Shown: piece after piece, positions 8,064 through 18,040 of the stretch | Position numbering within the stretch: the first letter of the stretch is position 1 | Layout: each line of letters begins with the position of its first letter | Assembly: GCA_948579315.1 (NCBI GenBank) | Contig: CAPAOL010000002.1 | Coordinates: forward strand, 1 to 64,000 | Length of the DNA stretch: 64,000 bases | Direction of reading: 5' to 3' | Origin: an uncultured Phocaeicola sp. | GTDB lineage: Bacteria > Bacteroidota > Bacteroidia > Bacteroidales > Bacteroidaceae | Made by a program: the position numbers and the translations under genes | Notes under the pieces: generated by a model | The model's database searches: none | What the model saw: the letters and a program-made list of their open reading frames with translations, nothing else | Told to the model about the DNA's origin: nothing

Positions 8064-11000
8064 TTAGAATTTTAAATTTATACCAACTTGATAAGTTCTT
8101 GAACTGACACCACCGGTACCGTCACCTACTTGTGCATCAGCCCATTCGGGATCGAATCCTTCATAACTTGTGAAAGTGAAGGGGTTTAATACATTGGCGT
8201 AGATTCTTAAGTTGGAAATATGAAGTTTTGAAATCCATTTCTGTGGAAAAGTATAGCCAAGAGTAATGTTTTTGACTCGGACATATGAGTTATCAACGAA
8301 ATTTTGTGCCCGGTCCTCATTGGCACCACTTTGCCAGTATGCACCGCCTCCTTTACCGTTTCCACCATTGGTTGGGAAGGGATAACTACCGTAATGAGTG
8401 GCTTCCTGATAGGCTATAGAGCCATCAGCACCTAGTATCGGAGCACCTTGCGGTATATAATAATCCATGTTCAGACGATTCATGCCACGCTGTCCATAGT
8501 CTACGAATTCGGCCATGAAGGGAGAGTATACCATTCCTCCCTGACTAGTGTAAATACTGAAAGAGAAATCAATATTCTTGTATGACAGGTTAGAAGTGAA
8601 ACTGCCGGTCCAGGTCGGAGCACAATGTCCGAGGATCATTTTGTCATTGGCATCAATAGTACCATTGCCATCCTTATCATAGATTTTCATCTCGCCTTCA
8701 TAGAATTTGGTTTTCATTTTCGGGTCTTGGGCATAAGCTTGCGCTTCTTCTCGAGTACAGATTCCGGTGTATTTATAGCCGTAGACTACGTCTATAGGGT
8801 GATTGATAAACCATTTGTTACCCACTAAGTCTTCTTTGGTACCATTCAATTCTTTGATAGAGTTAATGTTACGCGCAAAAGAGAAGGTTGTCTCCCAGTT
8901 CCAATCTTTATTCTTTACGTTGATGGTATTCAGTTGGATTTCCATACCCTTATTGTTCACCTTACCCACATTACTTACAATAGAGCCGGTATAGGAACCT
9001 AGTTCAAATGGAGTTTCCATCTCCATCAAGAGATCTTTGGAATCTTTGTTGTAGATATCGATAGATCCATTGATACGATTATTCAAGAAACCGAAGTCAA
9101 GACCGAGGTTGATTTCGGTTGTCTTCTCCCAAGTCAGGTCGGCGTTCGTCATGGTATAACCATAACCGTTGGCAACAGACGATCCGTAATTATAGTAATA
9201 TTTAATATTTGCCAAAGCTTGTGTGTCATAAGGCCCTACACCGGCATTATTACCGGTAACGCCAAAACTGGCACGGAGTTTTAAATTGCTTAACCATTTG
9301 CTGGCAAATCCCATAAAATCTTCATCGGAAATGCGCCATGCCAAGGCAGCTGAGGGGAACATCCCCCAACGATTGTCTTTTTGGAATTTGGAACTGCCGT
9401 CCCAACGTGAAGATACAGTCAGCATGTATTTGCCTTTGTAGGCATAGTTGATACGGGCTACATAAGATAACATGGAGATTTTTTTATAATAGCTAGACTG
9501 ACTTTGTACAGTGCCTGAACCAAGATTATGCCAGTCTACATCAAATGGCATATCCACTACATTGATATAGTCGCCTTGTAATTTTTGTTCATAGACACTG
9601 AATAAGGCCAAGGCATTCAGACTATGATCTCCAAAATTCTTGATGTAATTGGCTTGCGTATCCCAAGTATACGAGAATATTTCATCATTATAGTTTTCGG
9701 CCATGTTTGTTTTTCCAGAACGAAGTTGGGTTTCTCCGTTATAGAATGTACCACGATGGGTTTTGGTATACATGGGGGAGAAAGTAGTTTTAAGAATTAT
9801 TTCTTTAACGGGGCTGTATTGCAAATAAATGTTTGCCATCACATCATAAGAACGTGTATCGTCTTTTGAGTTCAAACGGTCCACCACTGGATTGATGGAG
9901 GAAGTCGGACCACCACCATTGGGATAGATGGCGGCATCTTTACCTGGTTGTGAAATTAATTGTCCTGCCTTTTCCCCTTCCCAATAATAGCATGGCATAT
10001 TAGGGGTCATACGGAACCCTTCCAAAATAGAGTAGTTGCTACCACTCTCTTTGGATGCTGTTGCCATATTTGTGGAGAATCCGGCTGAGATTTTATCTGA
10101 AATCTTATGATCTACTGCTCCTTTTATATTCCAGCGTTCATAACCGTCATACATGATTCCTTCCTCATTTTGATACCCTAGTCCTACGCGGTAGGTTATA
10201 TTTTTTGCATTTCCCGAGATATTGATGAAATGATTCTGTTGTGAGCCGTTACGGGTTACGATATCTACCCAATCGGTATAATTATTATTGAGATACATAT
10301 CTTTCACTATTTGACTGCCATTTCCCCAGAAGTTCAGGAAATTGGCATCAGTCATTTCCCAGTTAGTCATTCCCGAAGAGGCATCCATAGATGAAACCAG
10401 ATAACGGGAGAAACGGAATTTCATGAAATCATCTCCTTCCATAAAGTCCGGCATATTGGCTTTGGTTTTTACACCATAATATCCATCATAGCTGATTGTA
10501 GTCTTGGCTACATCTTTGTCTCCCTTTTTGGTGGTAATCATCACTACACCATTTGTGGCCCGTGAACCATAGATGGCGGTAGATGAAGCATCTTTCAAAA
10601 TGTCCACTTTTTCAATATCCATCGGATTTAGAAAATCCATATTTTCACAAACTACTCCATCGATTACATATAATGGATTGCCGCCATTTAATGAACTTTT
10701 ACCTCGAATCTGAATATTGAATCCGTCACCGGCACGGCTAGAAGACTGTGAGATATTCACTCCAGCAACTTGCCCTTGCAGACTTTCGACAACTGATGTT
10801 GCACCTTTAGCAGAAATCGTCTCTGATTTTACACTACCTACAGAACCGGTAAGGTCTGATTTCTTTACTACACCATAGCCCACTACTACCACTTCGTCCA
10901 GTAGTTTATTATCTGCTTCGACCGTGATAGACAGTTTTTGTTGGTTCCCTACTTTAATTTCCTGTGTTTTATAACCCACGTATGAAATAACTAAGGTAGC

Positions 11001-11318
11001 ACCTGCTGAAATCTCCAGTGTGAAGTTACCGTCCAAGTCAGTTACTGTTCCCTGAGTAGTTCCTTTTATCAATACGGAAACGCCGATCAATGCTTCTCCA
11101 CTTTCGTCTATGATGTTACCCGTAATGATTCGGTTTTGCTGAACCGATTTTAGAATTGCTGAACTTTGTTGGCCTGACCAGTTGTTTGCAAAGGTGGATA
11201 ATGGTAAGGAAACTAGTCCTAAGGAAATTCCGCAAGCAAACCAAAATCTTTTTGGAGAATACCCTGTACTATAACAGAACGGGATTTTAAATACTCTTTT
11301 TTTTCTCATGTCTTTCAT
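8064..11318 (-). CDS. SusC/RagA-family TonB-dependent transporter
   Basis: A 1084-residue outer-membrane importer for oligosaccharides. After an N-terminal export segment comes a carboxypeptidase-regulatory-like domain at ~63-145 (GNIIDESGEALIGVSVLIKG), the TonB-box-like LDEVVVVGYG, a plug with KDASSTAIYGSRATNGV, and a beta-barrel ending in the SusC signature and a terminal Phe. There is no STN domain, unlike the other two SusC proteins in the window. This fits control by the divergent hybrid sensor rather than by sigma/anti-sigma signalling. It is the first gene of the susC-susD-GH43/GH28 operon. Met4 is an alternative start. Confidence 0.93.
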   Translation of the reverse strand: MKDMRKKRVFKIPFCYSTGYSPKRFWFACGISLGLVSLPLSTFANNWSGQQSSAILKSVQQNRIITGNIIDESGEALIGVSVLIKGTTQGTVTDLDGNFTLEISAGATLVISYVGYKTQEIKVGNQQKLSITVEADNKLLDEVVVVGYGVVKKSDLTGSVGSVKSETISAKGATSVVESLQGQVAGVNISQSSSRAGDGFNIQIRGKSSLNGGNPLYVIDGVVCENMDFLNPMDIEKVDILKDASSTAIYGSRATNGVVMITTKKGDKDVAKTTISYDGYYGVKTKANMPDFMEGDDFMKFRFSRYLVSSMDASSGMTNWEMTDANFLNFWGNGSQIVKDMYLNNNYTDWVDIVTRNGSQQNHFINISGNAKNITYRVGLGYQNEEGIMYDGYERWNIKGAVDHKISDKISAGFSTNMATASKESGSNYSILEGFRMTPNMPCYYWEGEKAGQLISQPGKDAAIYPNGGGPTSSINPVVDRLNSKDDTRSYDVMANIYLQYSPVKEIILKTTFSPMYTKTHRGTFYNGETQLRSGKTNMAENYNDEIFSYTWDTQANYIKNFGDHSLNALALFSVYEQKLQGDYINVVDMPFDVDWHNLGSGTVQSQSSYYKKISMLSYVARINYAYKGKYMLTVSSRWDGSSKFQKDNRWGMFPSAALAWRISDEDFMGFASKWLSNLKLRASFGVTGNNAGVGPYDTQALANIKYYYNYGSSVANGYGYTMTNADLTWEKTTEINLGLDFGFLNNRINGSIDIYNKDSKDLLMEMETPFELGSYTGSIVSNVGKVNNKGMEIQLNTINVKNKDWNWETTFSFARNINSIKELNGTKEDLVGNKWFINHPIDVVYGYKYTGICTREEAQAYAQDPKMKTKFYEGEMKIYDKDGNGTIDANDKMILGHCAPTWTGSFTSNLSYKNIDFSFSIYTSQGGMVYSPFMAEFVDYGQRGMNRLNMDYYIPQGAPILGADGSIAYQEATHYGSYPFPTNGGNGKGGGAYWQSGANEDRAQNFVDNSYVRVKNITLGYTFPQKWISKLHISNLRIYANVLNPFTFTSYEGFDPEWADAQVGDGTGGVSSRTYQVGINLKF

Positions 11319-11523
11319 TATTAATTTAGTATTAGAGTTGTTTTTGTTTTGATGTCAAATATAGACGGATGTTATCTTTTTATAAGTGGAAAAACTGATA
11401 ATTTAGTTGGAATATCTATCAAAGGTAGCTAAACAACATATATTGCGATGGATTAAATGTAGAAAGTACTTTGATGAATACCCATTTTCTGCTAATTTCG
11501 CAAAGGAAACACATTACTTTGAT

Positions 11524-14500
11524 ATGAAAACATACTGGGTTGATATTCTTACCTTTTTCTGTGTAGTAATACTATGCCTTTTTGCAGCCGATGTGCCGGT
11601 AAAAGGAGCTATACCTCAAAAATATTCAGTTACGTACTTTTCCAGTCAGAATGGAGTGGAGGATGGGCTGGTCAACGATATTATCCAAGATCATAAAGGT
11701 CTGTTATGGTTTGCTACTTGGAATGGGCTTTATCGGTTTGATGGTTATAATTTTAAGAATTATAAATCGAATATGGAAGATTTGGGAGGACTGACCAATG
11801 ATCGTTTATTAGATATAGTCGAGGATAAATTCGGATGTATATGGGTATTGTGTTATGATTCCACTTGTTATCGTTTTAATCCTGACAAGGAAGTCTTTGA
11901 ACCTGTCATTCAAAAAACAGCCAATAGCTTTCGGTCAATATCTGTCCTTCCGAATGGAATAGTATGGTTATTACGTGAAGATGGGAGTGCAGTACGGGTC
12001 GTTACGGCTCCCGAAGATTTATCTATGACATTTCAATTCTATTCATCAAGAGAAAATACGTTGTCTACTGGTAAAATCCGGTCTGTATTTATGGATTCGA
12101 AATTACGGGAATGGCTTCTTACGGATGAGGGGGTATATCGACTATATGATTCAGAACTTTCTATTATTTCTTTGTCTGATTGTCGAAAAAGTGAGAAAAT
12201 ACCTTTTTATTTTGCAACAGAGTTGGAAGAATATATATATTTAGGTGCACATCAAGGTAAAGTTTATAAATACTTGTTGACTGGAGAACTTTCTATTCAT
12301 ACTCAATTGCCAACATCGGCTTCTGTGATTTCTATTTTGCCTTCTGTGGCTGGACTGATATATGTTACTGATTCAGACGGCTTTTTTATTCATGACTCTC
12401 TCGGTGAGATAAGACATGTGATGCTTGACTCTCTTTCTCTGTTGAAAGACAAAACCATAGAGTCTGCTAAAATTACTTGTGGAGATTTATTGTGGCTTGT
12501 ACATCCTGTTCCGGGAGTCACTTTGTTTGATCTGAAAACACAGCGTTTAAGCTTTATTGAAGGAAAGGACGAACTGGGAAGACCGCTAAATACTGAAAGT
12601 GATTTTTTTGCTTTTGAGGATCGGAACGATATTTTATGGGTACACCCTAAGGGAGGAGGATTTTCTTATTTTGATTCTCAAAATAGGCGGTTAATACCTT
12701 TTAATACTACGGAGCAGCCTGTCAAGTGGAAATCAAATGACCGCTGTTTTGCTGCTTTTGTTGATAAACAAGGAAATTTATGGATGAGTACCCAGCTCAA
12801 CCGACTTAAGCGTATCACTTTTATCCCTGATAAATTTCATATCTATACGCCTACTCCTCAGGATGTAGAGTTACCTGATAATGAGATCAGGGCACTGTAT
12901 ATAGACAAAAAACAACGTATTTGGACGGGAAGCAGAGATATGAATGTTTCTATATATGATGCCCGGCTTCGATTATTGAAAAGGATGAAATGGGGCAAAG
13001 TATATGCCATCATGCAAGATTCGGCTGGTGTTTATTGGATTTCTACTAAAGGCCAGGGATTGATAAAAGCAACAGAAACTTCAAAAGGCAATTTTGAATT
13101 ACAGCATTTTAAATATAAAGCTGATGACCCCTATTCATTGAGTAATGATAATATTTACTTTACTTTTCAGGATAGTAAGCAGAGACTTTGGGTAGCTACT
13201 TACGGAGGTGGATTGAATTTGATTGAAACTATGCCTGATGGTACTTTAAGATTTATCAATCATCGCAATTTGTTAAAGAGATATCCGATAAGTCATTTTT
13301 ATAAAGTCAGACATATTACTGAAGATAATCAAGGGCGTATCTGGGTGTCTACAACAGCAGGGATTTTACAATTTAAGGTTTCTTTTCATTGTCCTGAAGA
13401 AATAGATTTTCATTCTATATGCCGTGAGCAGGGGAATGTGAATAGCCTTAGTAATAATGACGTACAAATGATTCAATGTATGGATAATGGGAAAATTTTT
13501 GCCATTACTTATGGCGGAGGGTTAAATGAGCTTTCTCCCATGGGGCTCCATTCTTATCAATGTAAATCCTTCACACAGAAAAATGGACTTATTTCAGATA
13601 TTATTTATTCTATGCACGAGGATAAACAAGGGAATTTATGGTTGGTGACGGGTGGTGGATTAGTGAAATTTGTAGCTTCGGCCGAACAGATTCAGTATCC
13701 TAGTGAGCATATCGCATTTAATATGCATTTCAGTGAAGGTGTGGGGGCAACAGATGGCAGGCAGATTTTTTTTGGTACTAACCGAGGTTTGTTCTATTTT
13801 ACCCCTGAGAATATCCATAAAACAGATTTTATACCACAAATATTTTTCTCTTCTATTTGGGTAAACAATCAGGAACTGACTCCCAGAAAAACTCCTTCTA
13901 TTTTGTCTGTTAATCCTGATGATAGCAGGGATATGCAGTTACCTCCTAATAATCATACCCTCAGACTGGTATTTTCTGCTCTAGACATGACCAATACGGA
14001 GTATATTCAATATGCTTACAAGTTAGACGGTTTTGATAAAAACTTTCGTTTGACGGATAACGGGCATGAGGCCAACTATACTAATCTTCCTCCGGGAAAA
14101 TATGTATTTCGTGTAAAGTCTACCAATAATGAAGGTGTATGGGTTGAAAATGAACGAACACTTTCTTTTGAAGTGCTTCCTACTTTCTCTGAGACACCTT
14201 ATGCTACTATGCTCTATATCTTCTTGATTGTATTATTTATTGCAGTTGCCATTTATATATATACCGTTTTTTATCGGATAAAAAATAAGGCTAAAAATGA
14301 AGAATTGATTACTCAATTAAAACTTAGCTTCTTTACTGACGTGTCTCACGAATTAAGAACTCCATTAACATTGATTACCGGACCTTTGGAATATATACTC
14401 AGAGACGAGAGCCTTTCTGGGAAGGTGAGAGATACTTTGAAGATTATTAAAAAGAATAGTGACCGTATGCAGAGGTTGGTAGGGCAGATTTTGGATTTTA

Positions 14501-15879
14501 ATAAAATCCAGAATAGCAAGATGAAACTGAGAGTTCAGTATGTGGATATTATCAGTTTCACGAAAGAGATAATCAACTATTTTACAGCTTTATCTCAAGA
14601 GCGGCATATTAGTCTGAATTTTAACACTCAATTGTCTAAAGTAAATCTTTGGGTGGACAAGGATAAATTAGAGAAAATTATTTTTAATTTGCTGTCTAAT
14701 GCCTTCAAATACACTCCTGATGGCAAGAACATTTGGGTTAGTATGAAAGATGATGGGAATGCAGTCCTTCTTCAAGTTCAAGATGAAGGAGTAGGGATAA
14801 AGAGAGAAAAGCAGAAAGTGATTTTCAATCGTTACGAGAATGTGGTTCCGGATAGCATTTACGCTCCTTTAAGTTCTGGTATCGGACTTTCAGTAGCTAA
14901 AGAACTTGTGGAAATGCATTATGGTAGTATAAATGTGGAAAGTGAGTTCGGAAAAGGGAGCCTATTTACTGTAAGGCTATTAAAAGGTAAAAAACATTAT
15001 CCGTCTGACACGGAATATATATTATCAGATTGGAACGAAGATACAAATTTAGATTTCAATTCTCAAAACGAACTACAAGAATTGAATGAAGCGGAGAAGC
15101 CGCTCATGCTTATTGTTGAAGACAATTATGAATTAAGAGTATTTATCAAACAAATATTTCAGGAAGCATATCGGTCTGTTGAGGCTGATAATGGAGAGGT
15201 TGGATTAAAAAAGGCTTTCTCTGATCTACCTGATATAATAATTACTGATATCATGATGCCTGTAAAAAGTGGTCTACAGATGTTGCAGGAACTAAGGAAC
15301 GATGAACGAACTTCGCATATTCCTGCCATAGTATTGACTGCTAAGACGGATATGGATAGCATTCTGACCGGTATCCATACAGGAGCTGATGATTACATTA
15401 CGAAGCCATTTAGTATTAATTATTTGCAAGCTAAAGTAGAGAATATTCTAACTCGGCGTAAAATGTTACAAGCATATTATTGTAAGGTAGGGTATGAAGA
15501 GGGGAGTGAAAATAAAGAAAAAGATAAATCGGTTCAATTGTCGGCTAAAGATGCCGCTTTTCTTAATAAGTTAGCTGGAATTATGGAAGAGCAACTTAGT
15601 AATCCGGAATTGAATGTAGATCAATTGGTCAGTTATTTCAGTCTGAGTCGGACCAATTTCTTTCATAAGCTGAAGTCTTTAACTGGTATGGCTCCTATAA
15701 TGTATATAAAAGAAATGCGTATGAGGAAAGCTGCTGAACTGATTAAGGAAAACCAATATACAATGTCGGAAATAGCTTATATGGTAGGTTTTAGTGATCC
15801 TCATTATTTTAGTAAAAGTTTTAAATCTTATTGGGGAATGACTTCTACAGAATATGTAAAAAATCAGGTTGGACAATGA
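11524..15879 (+). CDS. Hybrid two-component system regulator: sensor, kinase, receiver and AraC DNA-binding domains
   Basis: A 1451-residue one-protein signalling system that should sense an oligosaccharide in the periplasm and switch on the divergent susC operon. Order seen: N-terminal export segment; beta-propeller repeats (QDHKGLLWFATWNGLYRF, QDSKQRLWVATYGGG, EDKQGNLWLVTGGG); a Y_Y_Y domain; a membrane helix at about 896-918; the kinase with phospho-acceptor His942 in DVSHELRTP and an ATPase domain; a receiver with Asp1242 in ITDIMMP; and an AraC HTH at the C-terminus. All expected phosphotransfer residues are present. The longer frame from 11407 begins with TTG and would put 39 poorly conserved residues before a good export signal, so 11524 is preferred. 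Confidence 0.93.
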   Translation: MKTYWVDILTFFCVVILCLFAADVPVKGAIPQKYSVTYFSSQNGVEDGLVNDIIQDHKGLLWFATWNGLYRFDGYNFKNYKSNMEDLGGLTNDRLLDIVEDKFGCIWVLCYDSTCYRFNPDKEVFEPVIQKTANSFRSISVLPNGIVWLLREDGSAVRVVTAPEDLSMTFQFYSSRENTLSTGKIRSVFMDSKLREWLLTDEGVYRLYDSELSIISLSDCRKSEKIPFYFATELEEYIYLGAHQGKVYKYLLTGELSIHTQLPTSASVISILPSVAGLIYVTDSDGFFIHDSLGEIRHVMLDSLSLLKDKTIESAKITCGDLLWLVHPVPGVTLFDLKTQRLSFIEGKDELGRPLNTESDFFAFEDRNDILWVHPKGGGFSYFDSQNRRLIPFNTTEQPVKWKSNDRCFAAFVDKQGNLWMSTQLNRLKRITFIPDKFHIYTPTPQDVELPDNEIRALYIDKKQRIWTGSRDMNVSIYDARLRLLKRMKWGKVYAIMQDSAGVYWISTKGQGLIKATETSKGNFELQHFKYKADDPYSLSNDNIYFTFQDSKQRLWVATYGGGLNLIETMPDGTLRFINHRNLLKRYPISHFYKVRHITEDNQGRIWVSTTAGILQFKVSFHCPEEIDFHSICREQGNVNSLSNNDVQMIQCMDNGKIFAITYGGGLNELSPMGLHSYQCKSFTQKNGLISDIIYSMHEDKQGNLWLVTGGGLVKFVASAEQIQYPSEHIAFNMHFSEGVGATDGRQIFFGTNRGLFYFTPENIHKTDFIPQIFFSSIWVNNQELTPRKTPSILSVNPDDSRDMQLPPNNHTLRLVFSALDMTNTEYIQYAYKLDGFDKNFRLTDNGHEANYTNLPPGKYVFRVKSTNNEGVWVENERTLSFEVLPTFSETPYATMLYIFLIVLFIAVAIYIYTVFYRIKNKAKNEELITQLKLSFFTDVSHELRTPLTLITGPLEYILRDESLSGKVRDTLKIIKKNSDRMQRLVGQILDFNKIQNSKMKLRVQYVDIISFTKEIINYFTALSQERHISLNFNTQLSKVNLWVDKDKLEKIIFNLLSNAFKYTPDGKNIWVSMKDDGNAVLLQVQDEGVGIKREKQKVIFNRYENVVPDSIYAPLSSGIGLSVAKELVEMHYGSINVESEFGKGSLFTVRLLKGKKHYPSDTEYILSDWNEDTNLDFNSQNELQELNEAEKPLMLIVEDNYELRVFIKQIFQEAYRSVEADNGEVGLKKAFSDLPDIIITDIMMPVKSGLQMLQELRNDERTSHIPAIVLTAKTDMDSILTGIHTGADDYITKPFSINYLQAKVENILTRRKMLQAYYCKVGYEEGSENKEKDKSVQLSAKDAAFLNKLAGIMEEQLSNPELNVDQLVSYFSLSRTNFFHKLKSLTGMAPIMYIKEMRMRKAAELIKENQYTMSEIAYMVGFSDPHYFSKSFKSYWGMTSTEYVKNQVGQ

Positions 15880-15909
15880 AGATAAATGATGGTAAAGTTA
15901 TATTTTATC

Positions 15910-15946
15910 ATTATATCGGGTGAGCCCATTGTTCACCCGATATAAT
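15910..15946. terminator. Convergent-gene hairpin
   Basis: A perfect 14-bp stem, ATTATATCGGGTGA (15910-15923) with 15933-15946 and a 9-base loop, lies between the regulator's stop and the end of the oppositely directed GH28 pseudogene. It probably terminates both transcripts. Confidence 0.65.
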
Positions 15947-15956
15947 AGGGGGCATC

Positions 15957-17362
15957 TTATTTTTTCACCTTATTTCCATTGATATACACTTCATTTAACA
16001 CTACATCTTTGGCTCCGGTAATTAAATTTCCCTTTTTCTCTACATTATTGAAACGGCTGTTTGTTACATGGATGTCTTCAATATTGACACGGTCGTCATA
16101 TCCGGTAATCAAGACTCCGTACTTACTTTTTTCACTGGTAACATTATCCAGATATACATGGCGTACTACAGGTGGGAAATTTCTGTCACATTTTTCACGG
16201 TTTTCATATTGCAGGTTGATTTTCAAAACGGCTTCGCGACATTCACCTACTTCTACATTACGCACATAAATATTTTCAATGACACCACCACGGCAGTTGT
16301 TGGTTTTGATGCGGATGACACGTTCCAGGTTCGGGCTGTCCATTTTGCAGTTTTCAACAAACAGGTTCTTATATCCTCCCGAAATCTCACTGCCTACAAC
16401 TACACCACCGTGTCCGTCTTTCATTTCGCAATTGCGTACAATGATATTTTCACTTGGTACATTCCATTTCCGTCCGTCGGCATTCCGTCCGCTTTTAATG
16501 GCAATGCAGTCGTCTCCAGTATCGAATATACAGTTTTCAATTAATACGTTCTTACTTGATTCCGGATCGCAGCCATCGCTATTGGGACCGTGACTGGAAA
16601 CTTTAACCCCACGCACTGTCAGACTTTCACAAAATAAAGGATGGATAACCCAAAACGGAGAATTTTTCAATGTTACATTTTCTATTAAAATAGTGTTGCA
16701 ACGATATAGATTGATAAGTTGGGGACGTAAACCGTCTTCAAAAGTCATTTGGCGCTTATCTATCGGGGCAAATGTTTCGGCGTACATCAGTAATTTGTCT
16801 CTGCCGCCATTTTTTTGAGCTGTCATACCTTCCTTCCAGCCATAGTGTGGAGCCCACACATACTCCACCAGTTATCATTACTGGCCTGTCCGTCTATAAT
16901 ACCTTTACCGGTAATGCCTATGTTGCTTTCACCATAAGCATAAATTAATGGATGCAAATTGTAACAGTCTACTCCTTCCCAGCGAGTGAGTACGGTTGGA
17001 GTATATAGATATTTCTCTGAAGAAAATTTTAGATAGGCACCTTCTTCCAAATGCAGATTTACATTACTTTTCAGTGTGATAGGACCTGTTAGAAATTCTC
17101 CGGGTGGAACTAATACAGTTCCTCCACCTGTCTGGCTGCATGTGAGGATAGCTAGATTGATTGCTTCATGGCAGAGTATTTCACCATTATTTCCTTCTTT
17201 GGCACCGAAATCTTTAATGTTGTACACACGATCGGGAAAAGAAGTCTTTTTGATTTGTTTTTCTATTTGCTCACTTTCTTTCCAAATCTCTTGTGGTATT
17301 TGTGCATGAGCAAGTCCAAAATATGCACATATACAAAGTACACTAACTAACTTTTTTACCAT
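15957..17362 (-). pseudogene. GH28 polygalacturonase-family gene broken by one frameshift
   Basis: Two overlapping minus-strand frames make one GH28 enzyme. The first (17362-16823) has a signal peptide and the N-terminal beta-helix up to DNWWSMCG. The second (from ~16868 to 15957) continues with APHYGWKEG and carries an intact active site: NSDGCDPES, TGDDCIAIKSG, GHGGVVVGSE and an RIK motif. Restoring one G to the run at 16853-16855 would join SMCG to APHYGW. The rest of the gene looks well conserved, so the lesion is recent or a sequencing error. The product would be an exported exo- or endo-galacturonan hydrolase of about 467 residues. It lies in the first PUL, next to GH88. Confidence 0.85.
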
Positions 17363-17733
17363 ATCTTTGATGTTTAATAATTAATAATTTCATAGTTACC
17401 AAAAAATATCTACGATGCAATATTAAAGCATATAATTAGAAAATAAGTGGATTAATTGCCCATTATTGTGTAAATTCTAATAATAGAGGAATAACTGCTG
17501 CTACATTTTTATATTATTTGTATATTCGTACCTTAATAATCTGATATTATGAAATACATCACTTGTATATATTGATATCTGTTGGGGAATTCTTGTCGTG
17601 ATAGGAGGTAGTATTTCTACTACCAAAGATAGTCTTCTGAATATTATAAGATATACAAGCGCAGGATTCCATTAATTCTTCTAGTCTGAAAAAATAATTT
17701 AGTGAACTACCTGTAAAGTATGGAGTAGATCAA
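17363..17733. other. Intergenic region upstream of the GH28 pseudogene
   Basis: An AT-rich stretch that should hold the GH28 promoter on the minus strand, though no clean TAnnTTTG is visible. A small perfect hairpin, GGTAGTA/TACTACC, sits at about 17607-17624. The right part probably contains decayed upstream sequence of the kinase fragment, but no reading frame could be followed. Confidence 0.4.
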
Positions 17734-18039
17734 TTGAACTATGAAAATTACCGTTTGGAAACTAAGAACAGGAGTTTTTTAGTAATTAGACTTTTTATGG
17801 TACTTGTATTGGTGAAATTACCAAAAGGGGAAATGTTTATCTCCACCAATGAATTGCATTTGTCGCTAGTGATAGAGAGCCTGTTTGATAATACTAATAA
17901 ATTTACAGATTCTGGATCTGTAACTCTTAAGATAAAGTTGGATAAGGCACAAAGTAAGTTACGAATTGAAGTAACCGATACCGGCTGTGGCATTCCTCCC
18001 GAAGAACGGGAGGAAATATTTCTGTGTTTGTCTGTATAA
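17734..18039 (+). pseudogene. Histidine-kinase ATPase-domain fragment
   Basis: A 101-codon remnant. Residues ~45-95 match the N-box and G1 box of a sensor kinase ATPase domain: LSLVIESLFDNTNKFTDSG, then VTDTGCGIPPEEREEIF. The sensor, phospho-acceptor domain, G2 box and anything downstream are gone; the frame stops just after the G1 box. The first ~30 residues look unrelated. It ends two bases from the convergent GH88 gene. It is most likely a fossil of a kinase or hybrid regulator once attached to this PUL. Confidence 0.7.
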
Positions 18040-18040
18040 C

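Noticed and set aside
11407..11523. Upstream extension of the hybrid regulator from a TTG codon
   Set aside because: The extension has no signal-peptide character, and the ATG at 11524 begins a good export segment.
16068..16593. Long plus-strand open frames opposite the GH28 pseudogene
   Set aside because: They mirror the beta-helix coding region; their peptides have no domain features and no start signals.
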